Below, in pieces: positions 8,636 to 15,978 of a stretch of DNA of 64,000 bases. The notes beneath the pieces are model-generated. The model was not told where the DNA came from, made no database searches, and saw only the letters and a list, made by a program, of their open reading frames with translations. How positions within the stretch are numbered: the first letter of the stretch is position 1; the number at the start of each line of letters is the position of its first letter. The position numbers were made by a program, and so were the translations under genes. This DNA is from Gemmatimonadota bacterium (GTDB lineage: Bacteria; Gemmatimonadota; Gemmatimonadetes; Gemmatimonadales; GWC2-71-9). Location of the stretch: NCBI GenBank assembly GCA_009692115.1, contig SHZU01000005.1:62001-126000 (forward strand). The letters run 5' to 3'.

Positions 8636-9554
8636 TCTTCGCGACTAATCCGCCGAGAACCCTGGAACGTCTCTCTTGGCCCGCCGATCCCGATACCGGG
8701 GGCCGGCCCGGCCGACCAAGCTCCATCGGATGAAATTCGCCCCACGCCAGTCGATACGGGTCAACCAGTAACGCAACGAACCGTTCAATCGCCGAGTCAA
8801 ACGTGAACCGGCGGCGGAACTCACCCGGGGTAATCCCAAGCATGGCTCGAAGATGCCGGCCGAAGCTCTGGGGCGAGGAACACTCAAGCCGGTAGGCCAC
8901 ATCCGTGATGGAGAGGCCTTCGTTCTCGAAAAACTGGGCGGCATACACCAAGCGGATGGCCGCCATGTATGTCTTCGGCGACGGTAGTCCGGCCCTGGCA
9001 AACCGCGACACCATGGTACTGGGCCGCATTCGGGCGTGGGCCGCCAGTTGGCGCGCCACCGAGGTCGAGGGAGCGAGCCGGATCATCATCTCGAGGAACA
9101 TCCTCGCGTCCGCCGGAACGTCAGGGATCGAGTCGAGCACCCGCGCGAGAATGCGGGCGGCGGGACGGGATGCCGGTTCGGCCAGTAGTTGCCGGAGTCG
9201 CCGCCAGCCATTGGGGCCGCTGACATCCACGACGTGACGCACCCCCGTCGCCCCTAGCCGCAGGAGGGTTTCCGGTGCCGCTGGATCGGCTCGGGTCACC
9301 AGCGCCACGGTTGGAATGTCGGGGAATCGACGCACGAGGTTGTCGATGTCCTCGACCGCCTGCCCGGCACACTCGTGGACCGAGAACACCACCGCATCGA
9401 TCGGATGTTCCCGAATCACCCGCGTCGCCGCCGGCAAACTGGACCGGTGTACCACGGCAAAGCACCCGAGGCCCGCCGCATCAAGCCCCGGCCGGTCGGT
9501 TTCCGCGACCACGGCGGCGACCGTCAGACATCCTCGTTCAGGCAACATCCTCAT
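8625..9554 (-). CDS. AraC-family DNA-binding protein with a receiver-like N-terminus
   Basis: A 309-residue putative transcription regulator. The C-terminal 100 residues form a two-helix-turn-helix AraC domain, with the usual second-half pattern ITDVAYRLECSSPQSFGRHL and GITPGEFRRRF (about residues 225-260). The first 120 residues alternate hydrophobic strands and helices (AVVFSVHECAG, PTVALVTRADP) like a response-regulator receiver. I see no clear phospho-acceptor aspartate, so a degenerate receiver is possible. The effector and target genes are unknown. It converges on pyrE. Confidence 0.8.
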   Translation of the reverse strand: MRMLPERGCLTVAAVVAETDRPGLDAAGLGCFAVVHRSSLPAATRVIREHPIDAVVFSVHECAGQAVEDIDNLVRRFPDIPTVALVTRADPAAPETLLRLGATGVRHVVDVSGPNGWRRLRQLLAEPASRPAARILARVLDSIPDVPADARMFLEMMIRLAPSTSVARQLAAHARMRPSTMVSRFARAGLPSPKTYMAAIRLVYAAQFFENEGLSITDVAYRLECSSPQSFGRHLRAMLGITPGEFRRRFTFDSAIERFVALLVDPYRLAWGEFHPMELGRPGRPPVSGSAGQERRSRVLGGLVAKTTV

Positions 9555-9625
9555 TCTCCGGTTCGAAGTCTGTTCGAAGCTGCACCCGGAGGCTCAACGA
9601 AGGGTAAAATGCCGGACCCACCCAA

Positions 9626-10087
9626 ATGATTCAGATCGAGTCAAAACGCGACTGTCCTTCCGAACCGCGCATCAGGGCCTTGATCGCCGCGAGGGCAGGG
9701 GATGCGGCCGCCGCCCGAGCCCTCCTCGCCTCCCTCGGTTCCGGTGCCGGCCGAACCGGCTCCTGGGAGTGGGACGGCGACGTCCGGCCAATCATCGCGG
9801 ACACCTATTTCGAACTGGGCGACTATCCGAAGGTGATCGAGGTTTTGAAAGACTTCGCTCCGCCCAGTTTCAGTTCCCGAGGATTTGATTCGCGATGGGT
9901 CCTGCTCCCCAGGGTCCGGCTCCTCCGCGGTCAGGCCCTCGAACGCACCGGTCAATTTGCCGCGGCGGCCGGTGAGTGTCGGGCCGTCATCGACCGATGG
10001 GCCGGGGCCGATGTCGAGCTCTTGACGGTCGTGCAGCAGGCCCGGCAGCGGTTGGCCGCCGTGACCGGAACTGCCGAAGGGCGGTGA
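9626..10087 (+). CDS. TPR-like hypothetical protein, possibly a C-terminal remnant
   Basis: A 153-residue protein made mostly of alanine-rich helical hairpins in a tetratricopeptide pattern (ADTYFELGDYPKVIEVL, LLRGQALERTGQFAAAAGEC). Such stretches often form the C-terminal half of larger kinases or regulators in this group. The N-terminus MIQIESKRDCPSEPRIRAL does not look like a natural beginning, so this may be a truncated gene. No signal peptide or catalytic motif is seen. RNase P RNA follows directly. Confidence 0.55.
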   Translation: MIQIESKRDCPSEPRIRALIAARAGDAAAARALLASLGSGAGRTGSWEWDGDVRPIIADTYFELGDYPKVIEVLKDFAPPSFSSRGFDSRWVLLPRVRLLRGQALERTGQFAAAAGECRAVIDRWAGADVELLTVVQQARQRLAAVTGTAEGR

Positions 10088-10103
10088 TCCGATTACCTTA
10101 TGC

Positions 10104-10492
10104 CCCGGGGGCCGACGAGGTAGTCGCGGGGCGGGTTTTCGTCCCCGAGGAAAGTCCGAGCTCCAATGGGTAGACTGCCAGGTAACGCCTGGGCGCCGAA
10201 AGGCGACGGATCGGGCCACAGAAAACGAACCGCCCCTTGGGTTTAGGCCCACGGGGTAAGGGTGAAAAGGTGGGGTAAGAGCCCACCGCGTTGCTGGTAA
10301 CAGCAACGGCACGGTAACCCCCAGTCGGAGCAAGGCCAAATAAGCGGCGAGGTGCGACCCACACCGACCACGTCCTTCGGGACGAGCCGCGGGTAGGCTG
10401 CTGGAGGCGCCTGGTAACGGTCGCCCTAGAGAGATGACTATCCGGATGCCTTCGGGCGTCCGAACAGAACTCGGCTTACGGTCGACCCCCAA
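10104..10492 (+). ncRNA. rnpB: RNase P RNA (bacterial class A)
   Basis: The catalytic RNA that removes tRNA 5' leaders. Conserved blocks occur in order: GAGGAAAGTCCGAGCTC starting at 10147; AGGGTGAAAAGGTGGGGTAA with the L15 loop that contacts the tRNA 3' end, near 10258-10277; AGAGAGATGACTATC near 10428-10442; and ACAGAACTCGGCTTACGG near 10464-10481. Helix P1 can be formed by 10107-10116 with 10481-10490 (nine of ten pairs Watson-Crick), which sets the ends. The protein subunit gene rnpA is at 15440. Confidence 0.95.
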
Positions 10493-10530
10493 CAACCCCC
10501 TTAACGCCCAGGTTTGGACGGGGGGTTGTT
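10491..10530 (+). terminator. Perfect hairpin just 3' of rnpB
   Basis: AACAACCCCC at 10491-10500 pairs exactly with GGGGGTTGTT at 10521-10530 across a 20-base loop, without a T tract. A second inverted pair, AACGCCC (10503-10509) with GGGCGTT (10542-10548), starts in this loop, so the two helices are mutually exclusive. It is likely a terminator or 3' processing structure. Confidence 0.5.
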
Positions 10531-10594
10531 CTGGCTCTGACGGGCGTTCCAACGCGGGGCGTTCCGAGGACGTTGATCTTCTTGGAGGAAAATT

Positions 10595-11383
10595 ATGTCT
10601 GGTCGATTCATTGCCGGTGCGGTTCCGTTCGTGATTTGGGGGTCGATGGCGGCCGTCGCGCCGGAGGCCCCGAGCACCACCAAGTACCGAATCGATACCA
10701 AGCTCGAACAGATTGTCGACCTCAGCGCCATGGGGCAGGGCAATCAAACCACATCCTTTGACCAGCATGCGATCATTTCCGTGACGCTCACGGATACGAT
10801 CGGCGGGCAGATCATGCACGTCGTGATCGATAGCCTTACGTCAACGGCACCGGTCCCCCCGGAAATGATCCAAAAAGCCCAAGGCGCATGGCTGCACGGC
10901 ACGGTCGACGCATGGGGCCGGGGCAAGGTCACCGCGACCTCGGCCGATTCGAACGACATGGTGTCACAGCTGAAAGGGACGATGGCTCGCTTCTTCCCGA
11001 TCGTCAAACCGGGCGCGAAGGCCGGCGATTCTTGGCTCGATACGGCCACCGTCGACACCAAGACGCCGGCTCAGACCATGAAGTCCATGACCATCACCAA
11101 CTACACCCACGGGGGTTCGGTGACGCGTGACGGGCAGCCAGCAGCTCGGATCGATGCGGCCTCCTCGACCACCGGGGCCGGCACCATGGAAAATCCAATG
11201 GCGGGCACCATGGACGTCGAACTGAAAGACACCGCAACCAGTTCGTATTTTGTCGGATCGAACGGCCGGTTCCTCGGTGGTGAATCGTCCTCCGACGGGA
11301 AGAGTCTCGTGCGGACCCCGATGGCACCTGATCCGATCCCGGTTGTCATCAAGCGGACCACCACCATCTCCGTTGCCAAGTAA
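10595..11383 (+). CDS. Secreted hypothetical protein
   Basis: A 262-residue protein with a signal peptide (MSGRFIAGAVPFVIWGSMAA, cleavage near AVA-PEAP). The mature part is rich in Thr, Ser and short beta strands and has no cysteine. It resembles lipid-binding or beta-sandwich exported proteins (YRIDTKLEQIVDL, SVTLTDTIGG), but I cannot name a family. The start is firm: GGAGGAA lies five bases before the ATG. It is a single-gene unit between the rnpB hairpin and its own terminator at 11406. Confidence 0.75.
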   Translation: MSGRFIAGAVPFVIWGSMAAVAPEAPSTTKYRIDTKLEQIVDLSAMGQGNQTTSFDQHAIISVTLTDTIGGQIMHVVIDSLTSTAPVPPEMIQKAQGAWLHGTVDAWGRGKVTATSADSNDMVSQLKGTMARFFPIVKPGAKAGDSWLDTATVDTKTPAQTMKSMTITNYTHGGSVTRDGQPAARIDAASSTTGAGTMENPMAGTMDVELKDTATSSYFVGSNGRFLGGESSSDGKSLVRTPMAPDPIPVVIKRTTTISVAK

Positions 11384-11405
11384 GCGATTGGGTTGACGAT
11401 GTCAC

Positions 11406-11438
11406 GGCGCCCGGTTTCGTCGGCACCGGGCGCCTTCC
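11406..11438 (+). terminator. Hairpin terminator between the secreted protein and mtgA
   Basis: GGCGCCCGGT (11406-11415) pairs perfectly with ACCGGGCGCC (11425-11434) over a nine-base loop, followed by TTCC. It lies upstream of the ATG at 11441 and argues against the earlier mtgA starts at 11393 and 11399. Confidence 0.6.
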
Positions 11439-11440
11439 TA

Positions 11441-12349
11441 ATGAACCCGCCTTCGGGAGTTCCCGGACCCGGGCAACCCTCGGCCCCCAAGCGATCGCGA
11501 TTCCGTCGAATTCTGATGGCGTCACTCGTCCTCGGATCACTTTTCTGGTTTTGGATGTTCGCCGTTTGGCCTCCGCCGATTTGGTACCGCTGGAACTGGC
11601 CCCGACAAACGGCCTTCATGGCGATGCGGGGTGATCAGGCCGATAGTCTCGCCCGTCACGGGCAGCGTCGGCGCCAAGCCATCGACGGCACCCTCCCAAG
11701 GCTCTACGATCCGGTCGAGTTTGATCGAATCGCAACGGCTGTCCCCCAAGCCGTTCTGATCGCCGAGGACCACCGCTTCTTCGAGCATGGCGGGGTTGAT
11801 TTCCAGGCAATTCGACAAGCCCTTGGCTACCGCCGAGAGGATTTTGAACTGAAAGATCCCCGGGATCGGACTGAGCTTCGCCGAGTGGTTGGGGCGGCCT
11901 GGTCGCGGCGGGACCGAATCAGAGGAGCGAGCACGATTACTCAACAGCTGGCGAAAAACCTCTACCTTTCCCCGTCTCGCAACCCGCTTCGGAAGTTTAA
12001 AGAAGCCCTGACGGCCTATCGCCTCGAGATGGCGATGTCCAAGACCAGGATTCTCGAACTCTATCTGAATGTCGTGGAGTTCGGACCGGAAGTCTGGGGC
12101 GTCGAAGCCGCCGCCCAGGCCTACTTCGGCAGATCCGCTGATCGATTGACAGTGGAACAGGCGGCCGCCCTAGCCGGGTCACTTCCGTTTCCGCTCCGGT
12201 CGAATCCAGCCTTTAGATCCGGACGGATGCGGTGGCGGCAGCAATTCATCCTGCGCCGGCTGCGGGGTGAACCGATTCAGGTTCCGGACGACGGCGAACC
12301 GCCCGAAGGGAAAGAGCCGATGGAGCCCGACTCCACCAGCTCCCGATAG
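11441..12349 (+). CDS. mtgA: Monofunctional peptidoglycan glycosyltransferase
   Basis: A 302-residue GT51 enzyme that polymerises glycan strands from lipid II at the outer face of the inner membrane. It has one N-terminal membrane anchor (residues 25-45). GT51 motifs occur in order: AVLIAEDHRFFEHGGVDF with the catalytic Glu, GASTITQQLAKNLYL, RKFKEALTAYRLE, and ILELYLNVVEFGPEVWGVEA. No transpeptidase domain follows. The start at 11441 lies after the terminator hairpin, although no strong ribosome site is visible. Its stop codon abuts the dnaN stop codon on the other strand. Confidence 0.92.
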   Translation: MNPPSGVPGPGQPSAPKRSRFRRILMASLVLGSLFWFWMFAVWPPPIWYRWNWPRQTAFMAMRGDQADSLARHGQRRRQAIDGTLPRLYDPVEFDRIATAVPQAVLIAEDHRFFEHGGVDFQAIRQALGYRREDFELKDPRDRTELRRVVGAAWSRRDRIRGASTITQQLAKNLYLSPSRNPLRKFKEALTAYRLEMAMSKTRILELYLNVVEFGPEVWGVEAAAQAYFGRSADRLTVEQAAALAGSLPFPLRSNPAFRSGRMRWRQQFILRRLRGEPIQVPDDGEPPEGKEPMEPDSTSSR

Positions 12350-13456
12350 TTAATCCAACAGCCGTAAAGGCATCACCAGCGAGAGATAGCTGGCCGGGTC
12401 ATCCCAACCGACCGGTTCACAGGTCGCGGCCCGCTCTGGGGCTTTAAAGCTCATCCGGACCTCGTCGGTCGGCATGTACTTGAGCACCTCAAGCACATAG
12501 GCCGCGTTGAATCCGATTTCCAGCGGGTCGCCCTCATACGCGACCGTCATTTCCTCTTGGGCCTCGCCCAGATCTGGAGTCGTCACCGACAGCTTACAAG
12601 TCCCGTTGGCGAAGGCCATCCGAATCCGGTGGGTTTGATCGCTGGCGACGATACTCATCCGACGGAGGGCGGCCGCGAGGGCCGCTTTGTCCGCCGTCAT
12701 GATCTTGTCGTTTTCCTTGGGAATAACCTGTTCATAGTTCGGGTACGGGCCTTCGATAAGCCGGGTGTACACCTGGGTACCCGCTGATCGGAATCCGAGG
12801 TGATTGTCGCTCCGGGCGATCTCGATTTCCTCCTCGGGTTTGTAGAGCCGCCGAATTTGGTCTAGGGCTTTCGGCGGCACGATCAGGTCCGCCTGACCTG
12901 AGCCCTTCAACGGGACATCCATCCGGGCCAGTCGGTGCCCGTTCGTGGCTACCATCCGCATCCGATCGCTTCGAAGCTCCCAGAGCACGCCGTTGAGAAT
13001 CGGCCGGCTTTCCTCAGTGCTGGCGGCGAACGCCACGTGTCCGATCAGTTTCTGGAGGTCGTTGGCCGCCACTTTCCAAGCCCCTTCGAACTTAACCGCC
13101 GGGAAGGCTGGAAATTCATCACGCGAAAGCCCGAGAAGCTTGAACCGCGACCGGCCGCATTCGATTTGGACCCGCTGTTCCCCCGAGGCGGTGAACCGAA
13201 TGGCGGCGCTCGGCAGTTCGCGGACGATCTCCACCAGCTTTCGGGCTGGGAGGGTTGTAGCACCCTCCTGGTCCACCTGGGCTGGTATGATCGTACTGAC
13301 CGCAATATCGAGATCGGTTCCCGAGAGCCGAAGACCGTCTTTCGTGGCCTCGACCAAGATATTGGAGAGCACCGGCAGCGTGGTTTTGGATGGAATGCTG
13401 GCGGCAACCGCTCCAAGGCCTTCGTGTAATTTTTCCCGCGTAATCGTGAACTTCAT
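12350..13456 (-). CDS. dnaN: DNA polymerase III sliding clamp (beta subunit)
   Basis: A 368-residue processivity clamp that forms a dimeric ring around DNA. Three beta-clamp domains are visible, beginning MKFTITREKLHEGLGAVAAS, with the typical SEESRPILNGVLWEL-like stretch in the middle (ASTEESRPILNGV) and ending in the hydrophobic partner-binding surface YLSLVMPLRL. GGAGAG precedes the ATG. It follows dnaA on the same strand with a 232-base gap. recF and gyrB, often next, are replaced here by convergent mtgA. Confidence 0.97.
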   Translation of the reverse strand: MKFTITREKLHEGLGAVAASIPSKTTLPVLSNILVEATKDGLRLSGTDLDIAVSTIIPAQVDQEGATTLPARKLVEIVRELPSAAIRFTASGEQRVQIECGRSRFKLLGLSRDEFPAFPAVKFEGAWKVAANDLQKLIGHVAFAASTEESRPILNGVLWELRSDRMRMVATNGHRLARMDVPLKGSGQADLIVPPKALDQIRRLYKPEEEIEIARSDNHLGFRSAGTQVYTRLIEGPYPNYEQVIPKENDKIMTADKAALAAALRRMSIVASDQTHRIRMAFANGTCKLSVTTPDLGEAQEEMTVAYEGDPLEIGFNAAYVLEVLKYMPTDEVRMSFKAPERAATCEPVGWDDPASYLSLVMPLRLLD

Positions 13457-13688
13457 TTCGGTTTACTCTCCAGCCGGCCTCAGTTATCACCACGGGCTAT
13501 TAGAAAAGCAGTACCTATATAATAAAACAGTAGTAGTCGTAGAGAGGGTCCATTGTTGATGACCAAACCAACCCCTTATGGCTAAGCGAGTTGCTCTCCA
13601 GGCGACGTCCTCATCCTGTGTGTACAGCGGGGAAAGGTCTGAAAAACGCACCTGAATATCCCCATGATCCACACTTCACACACCCAAC
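13457..13688. other. dnaA-dnaN intergenic region with an AT-rich patch (possible origin element)
   Basis: This 232-base gap holds no gene. Bases 13511-13530 (CCTATATAATAAAACAG region) are strikingly AT-rich for this genome and are followed by TAG-TAG-TCG-TAG triplets (13531-13542), which recall DnaA-trio repeats. A DnaA-box-like TGATCCACA (one mismatch to TTATCCACA) lies at 13665-13673, and a weaker TTATCACCA near 13484. This fits an unwinding element or simply the dnaN promoter region. Perfect DnaA boxes are lacking, so the origin assignment is tentative. Confidence 0.35.
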
Positions 13689-15083
13689 TCACACGACCGA
13701 TGAGGTTAACTCCACTCGAGCGGAATCAACGCGATCCCGGAATCCCCGATCACGGGCCAACTCTCGCTGGACCTTGCCTACGCTATGAATCACGGTCGAG
13801 TGATCCCGTCCCCCAAACGCCTGCCCGATCTCGACGAGTTGCATATTGAGGACCTCCCGGGCCAAGTACATGGCGATCTGCCGAGGCACCGTGAGACTCT
13901 TGATCCGAGCCTTGGAACGGAGACCTTCCGGGGTGACCCCCCATCGTCGGGCCACTACGTCCTGCACCTTATCGATCGAGGGCAAGGCCTTGGGTCGGTC
14001 GTCACTGGTGGTTTGGCTCGGCCGGATTCGGTCGGCCAGGGCTTCGCGGGCCAGGTCGACGGAGATTTCCCGGTGCCGAAGCGAGGCATAGAGCAACAAT
14101 TTGATGATCGAGCCCTCGAGCTCGCGGACGTTCGAGTAGACATGCTCGGCAATGAACGTGAGGACGTCGTCAGGTATCGTCGTTTCGAGGTGATCTTGTT
14201 CCTGCTTCTTGCGGAGAATGGCAATCCGATGTTCGAGATCCGGCATCCCAACGTCGGCCACCATGCCCCATCCGAACCGGCTGACTAGCCGATCTTCGAG
14301 GCCGGGCATTTCTTTCGGAGCCCGATCGGAGGTCAGCACGATTTGTTTTTGGGACTCGTACAACGTGTTAAACGTATGAAAGAACTCTTCTTGCGTCGCT
14401 TCCTTACCCTCGAGGAAGTGGACGTCATCGACCAAGAACAGGTCAATTTCACTGCGATATCGTCGCCGGAGATCGGGCATGGTACGCCCGTGGATCCCTT
14501 CAATGACCTCATTGATGAAATGCTCGGCTCCAATGTAGGTCACCCGGGTCGCAGGATTCTTCCGAATGACGGCGTGGGCAATGGCCTGCATCAAATGGGT
14601 CTTGCCGAGCCCAGTGCCCCCGTAGATGAACAGCGGATTGTAGGTCCGGCCCGGGGCTTCGGCCACCGCGTAGGCGGCCGCAGCCGCGAGCTCGTTCGAC
14701 TTCCCGATGACAAAGGAGTCAAACGTGTACCGTTCGTTGAGGGGCAGGGGTGACTGGGTGGTCCGGATCGGTGCGGTGATCGGCTCGGGCGGTGGCGCCA
14801 CGAAGAAATCAATCTGGGGGCGTTGGCGCCGGTCATCCGGCACTCGAAAGCTTACCCCAACCGCATGTCCTAAAACGACTTCAGCAATCTTGGCGAGGAT
14901 AGCCGAGTGTTTGGCTTCATTCCACTTGACCGCAAATTCGTCCGGGAGCCCGAGGACGAGATTTGCCCCGTCGAAGCTGAGGGGCTCAGCCGGCGACAGC
15001 CAGGTCTCGACCGCTTGCTCGGTGAGCTCGCGCCGGGCCTCATCGAGGATCCGTTTCCAGACGTCTTTCGGGGACAACGGCAT
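13689..15083 (-). CDS. dnaA: Chromosomal replication initiator DnaA
   Basis: A 464-residue AAA+ initiator. Domain I (residues 1-80) starts MPLSPKDVWKRILDEARREL. Domain III has Walker A GGTGLGKTHL, Walker B IDLFLVDDVHFLEGK and the arginine-finger region near RDLVSR (LEDRLVSRFGWG). Domain IV carries the DNA-binding signature GQAFGGRDHSTVIHSVGKV near the C-terminus. Length and order are normal. Its promoter overlaps a DnaA-box-like site, suggesting autoregulation, and is back-to-back with the rpmH promoter. Confidence 0.98.
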   Translation of the reverse strand: MPLSPKDVWKRILDEARRELTEQAVETWLSPAEPLSFDGANLVLGLPDEFAVKWNEAKHSAILAKIAEVVLGHAVGVSFRVPDDRRQRPQIDFFVAPPPEPITAPIRTTQSPLPLNERYTFDSFVIGKSNELAAAAAYAVAEAPGRTYNPLFIYGGTGLGKTHLMQAIAHAVIRKNPATRVTYIGAEHFINEVIEGIHGRTMPDLRRRYRSEIDLFLVDDVHFLEGKEATQEEFFHTFNTLYESQKQIVLTSDRAPKEMPGLEDRLVSRFGWGMVADVGMPDLEHRIAILRKKQEQDHLETTIPDDVLTFIAEHVYSNVRELEGSIIKLLLYASLRHREISVDLAREALADRIRPSQTTSDDRPKALPSIDKVQDVVARRWGVTPEGLRSKARIKSLTVPRQIAMYLAREVLNMQLVEIGQAFGGRDHSTVIHSVGKVQRELARDRGFRDRVDSARVELTSSVV

Positions 15084-15124
15084 TTCGCCTCGAATACAGA
15101 TCAGGGGTCTAGCGAAGGGGGACG

Positions 15125-15153
15125 ATCTTACGGCTGGCGTGTGGAAAAGTCAA
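15125..15153 (-). promoter_or_regulatory. dnaA promoter containing a DnaA-box-like site
   Basis: On the minus strand, -35 TTGACT (15148-15153), a 17-base spacer and -10 TAAGAT (15125-15130). TTTTCCACA (15140-15148), one mismatch from the consensus DnaA box, spans the end of the -35 element and the spacer. Bound DnaA would block this promoter. Confidence 0.55.
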
Positions 15154-15155
15154 CC

Positions 15156-15185
15156 TTGACCGAAGCCGGATAGAGCCGCTATCTT
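15156..15185 (+). promoter_or_regulatory. rpmH operon promoter
   Basis: -35 TTGACC (15156-15161), an 18-base spacer and -10 TATCTT (15180-15185), about 30 bases before the rpmH start. The -35 hexamer forms a short palindrome (GTCAA-CC-TTGAC) with the divergent dnaA -35 element. Confidence 0.5.
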
Positions 15186-15215
15186 CCCGGGCTCACTTGA
15201 AGTGTTGGGGATTCT

Positions 15216-15377
15216 ATGCAGCCGTCATATCGCCCGCGGAATCGTAAGCGGGTCAACAGGCATGGTTTCCGGGCCCGGATGGCAACTCGCTGGGGTCGGG
15301 CTACGCTTGCGCGCCGACGTAAGAAGGGCCGCAGGAGCTTGACCATTTCGATTCCGTCCAAGCACGGCGGGAGCTGA
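15216..15377 (+). CDS. rpmH: Ribosomal protein L34 (bL34)
   Basis: A 53-residue basic protein of the large ribosomal subunit: [20 protein letters not shown], then [19 protein letters not shown] and a short C-terminal extension ([10 protein letters not shown]). The RKRVxxHGFRxRMxT pattern is typical of L34. A G-rich stretch (TTGGGG) precedes the ATG. It heads the rpmH-rnpA-yidD-yidC-mnmE cluster, the standard neighbourhood of dnaA. Its 3' end probably overlaps the true beginning of rnpA. Confidence 0.95.
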   Translation: MQPSYRPRNRKRVNRHGFRARMATRWGRATLARRRKKGRRSLTISIPSKHGGS

Positions 15378-15439
15378 CGACCTCCGAGGGTTTTGCCCGA
15401 CGGCTTCGCCTGGCGTCGCCCAATGACGTCCGGCGAGTA

Positions 15440-15727
15440 ATGAGTCGGGGCCGGCGCCACCGAACGACGCACCTCGAAATCGCTTGGCTAGTGAATGATG
15501 CGGGCCATCCAAGACTGGGATTGATCGTCCCGAAGTTCCAGTCGAATGCGGTGGCCCGTAATCGTTTGCGGAGGCAGTTGAAGGAAATTTGGCGGCGGGG
15601 GGGACTACCGCACTTAGGGCCGATCGACATTGTGGTACGGACCCGGCCGGCGACGTACACGGCACGGCCGAGTGACCTCAAAGCCGAGGTGCTCGGATGG
15701 GTGCAATCAAAGACGCCGGGGTCTTGA
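15440..15727 (+). CDS. rnpA: RNase P protein component
   Basis: The small basic protein that assists RNase P RNA in tRNA 5' maturation. The RNP signature is visible as [16 protein letters not shown] after [18 protein letters not shown] 15440 is the first canonical start but would cut off the usual N-terminal strand: the same frame is open from 15323 and encodes [16 protein letters not shown], which matches the expected segment. No ATG, GTG or TTG exists there; CTG codons occur at 15374 and 15410. The true start is therefore probably upstream, at a non-standard codon overlapping rpmH. Its 3' end overlaps yidD by 31 bases. Confidence 0.88.
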   Translation: MSRGRRHRTTHLEIAWLVNDAGHPRLGLIVPKFQSNAVARNRLRRQLKEIWRRGGLPHLGPIDIVVRTRPATYTARPSDLKAEVLGWVQSKTPGS

Positions 15728-15954
15728 CCGCGGTCTTTCAGTGGCCGCGTCGGGGTGGCGCGGCACTGATTCGCGGGTACCAGCGGTTCGTATCGCCCGC
15801 CTTTCCGCCCCGCTGTCGCTTCAGTCCCAGTTGCTCGCAGTACACACTCGAGGCGGTGGAACGTTATGGATTGGTTCTCGGGATTTGGTACGGGCTCAAG
15901 CGGCTCGCCAAGTGCCATCCGTTCCATCCGGGTGGGTATGATCCACTCCCTTAA
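15697..15954 (+). CDS. yidD: Membrane protein insertion efficiency factor YidD
   Basis: An 85-residue YidD-family protein, usually found between rnpA and yidC and thought to help membrane protein insertion. The core [20 protein letters not shown] then [15 protein letters not shown] carries the conserved cysteines, and the tail has [14 protein letters not shown]. It starts inside the 3' end of rnpA. Yid-family gene order supports the call. Confidence 0.94.
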   Translation: MGAIKDAGVLTAVFQWPRRGGAALIRGYQRFVSPAFPPRCRFSPSCSQYTLEAVERYGLVLGIWYGLKRLAKCHPFHPGGYDPLP

Positions 15955-15978
15955 TCCCTAGAACCCTCGGCGCCGACC

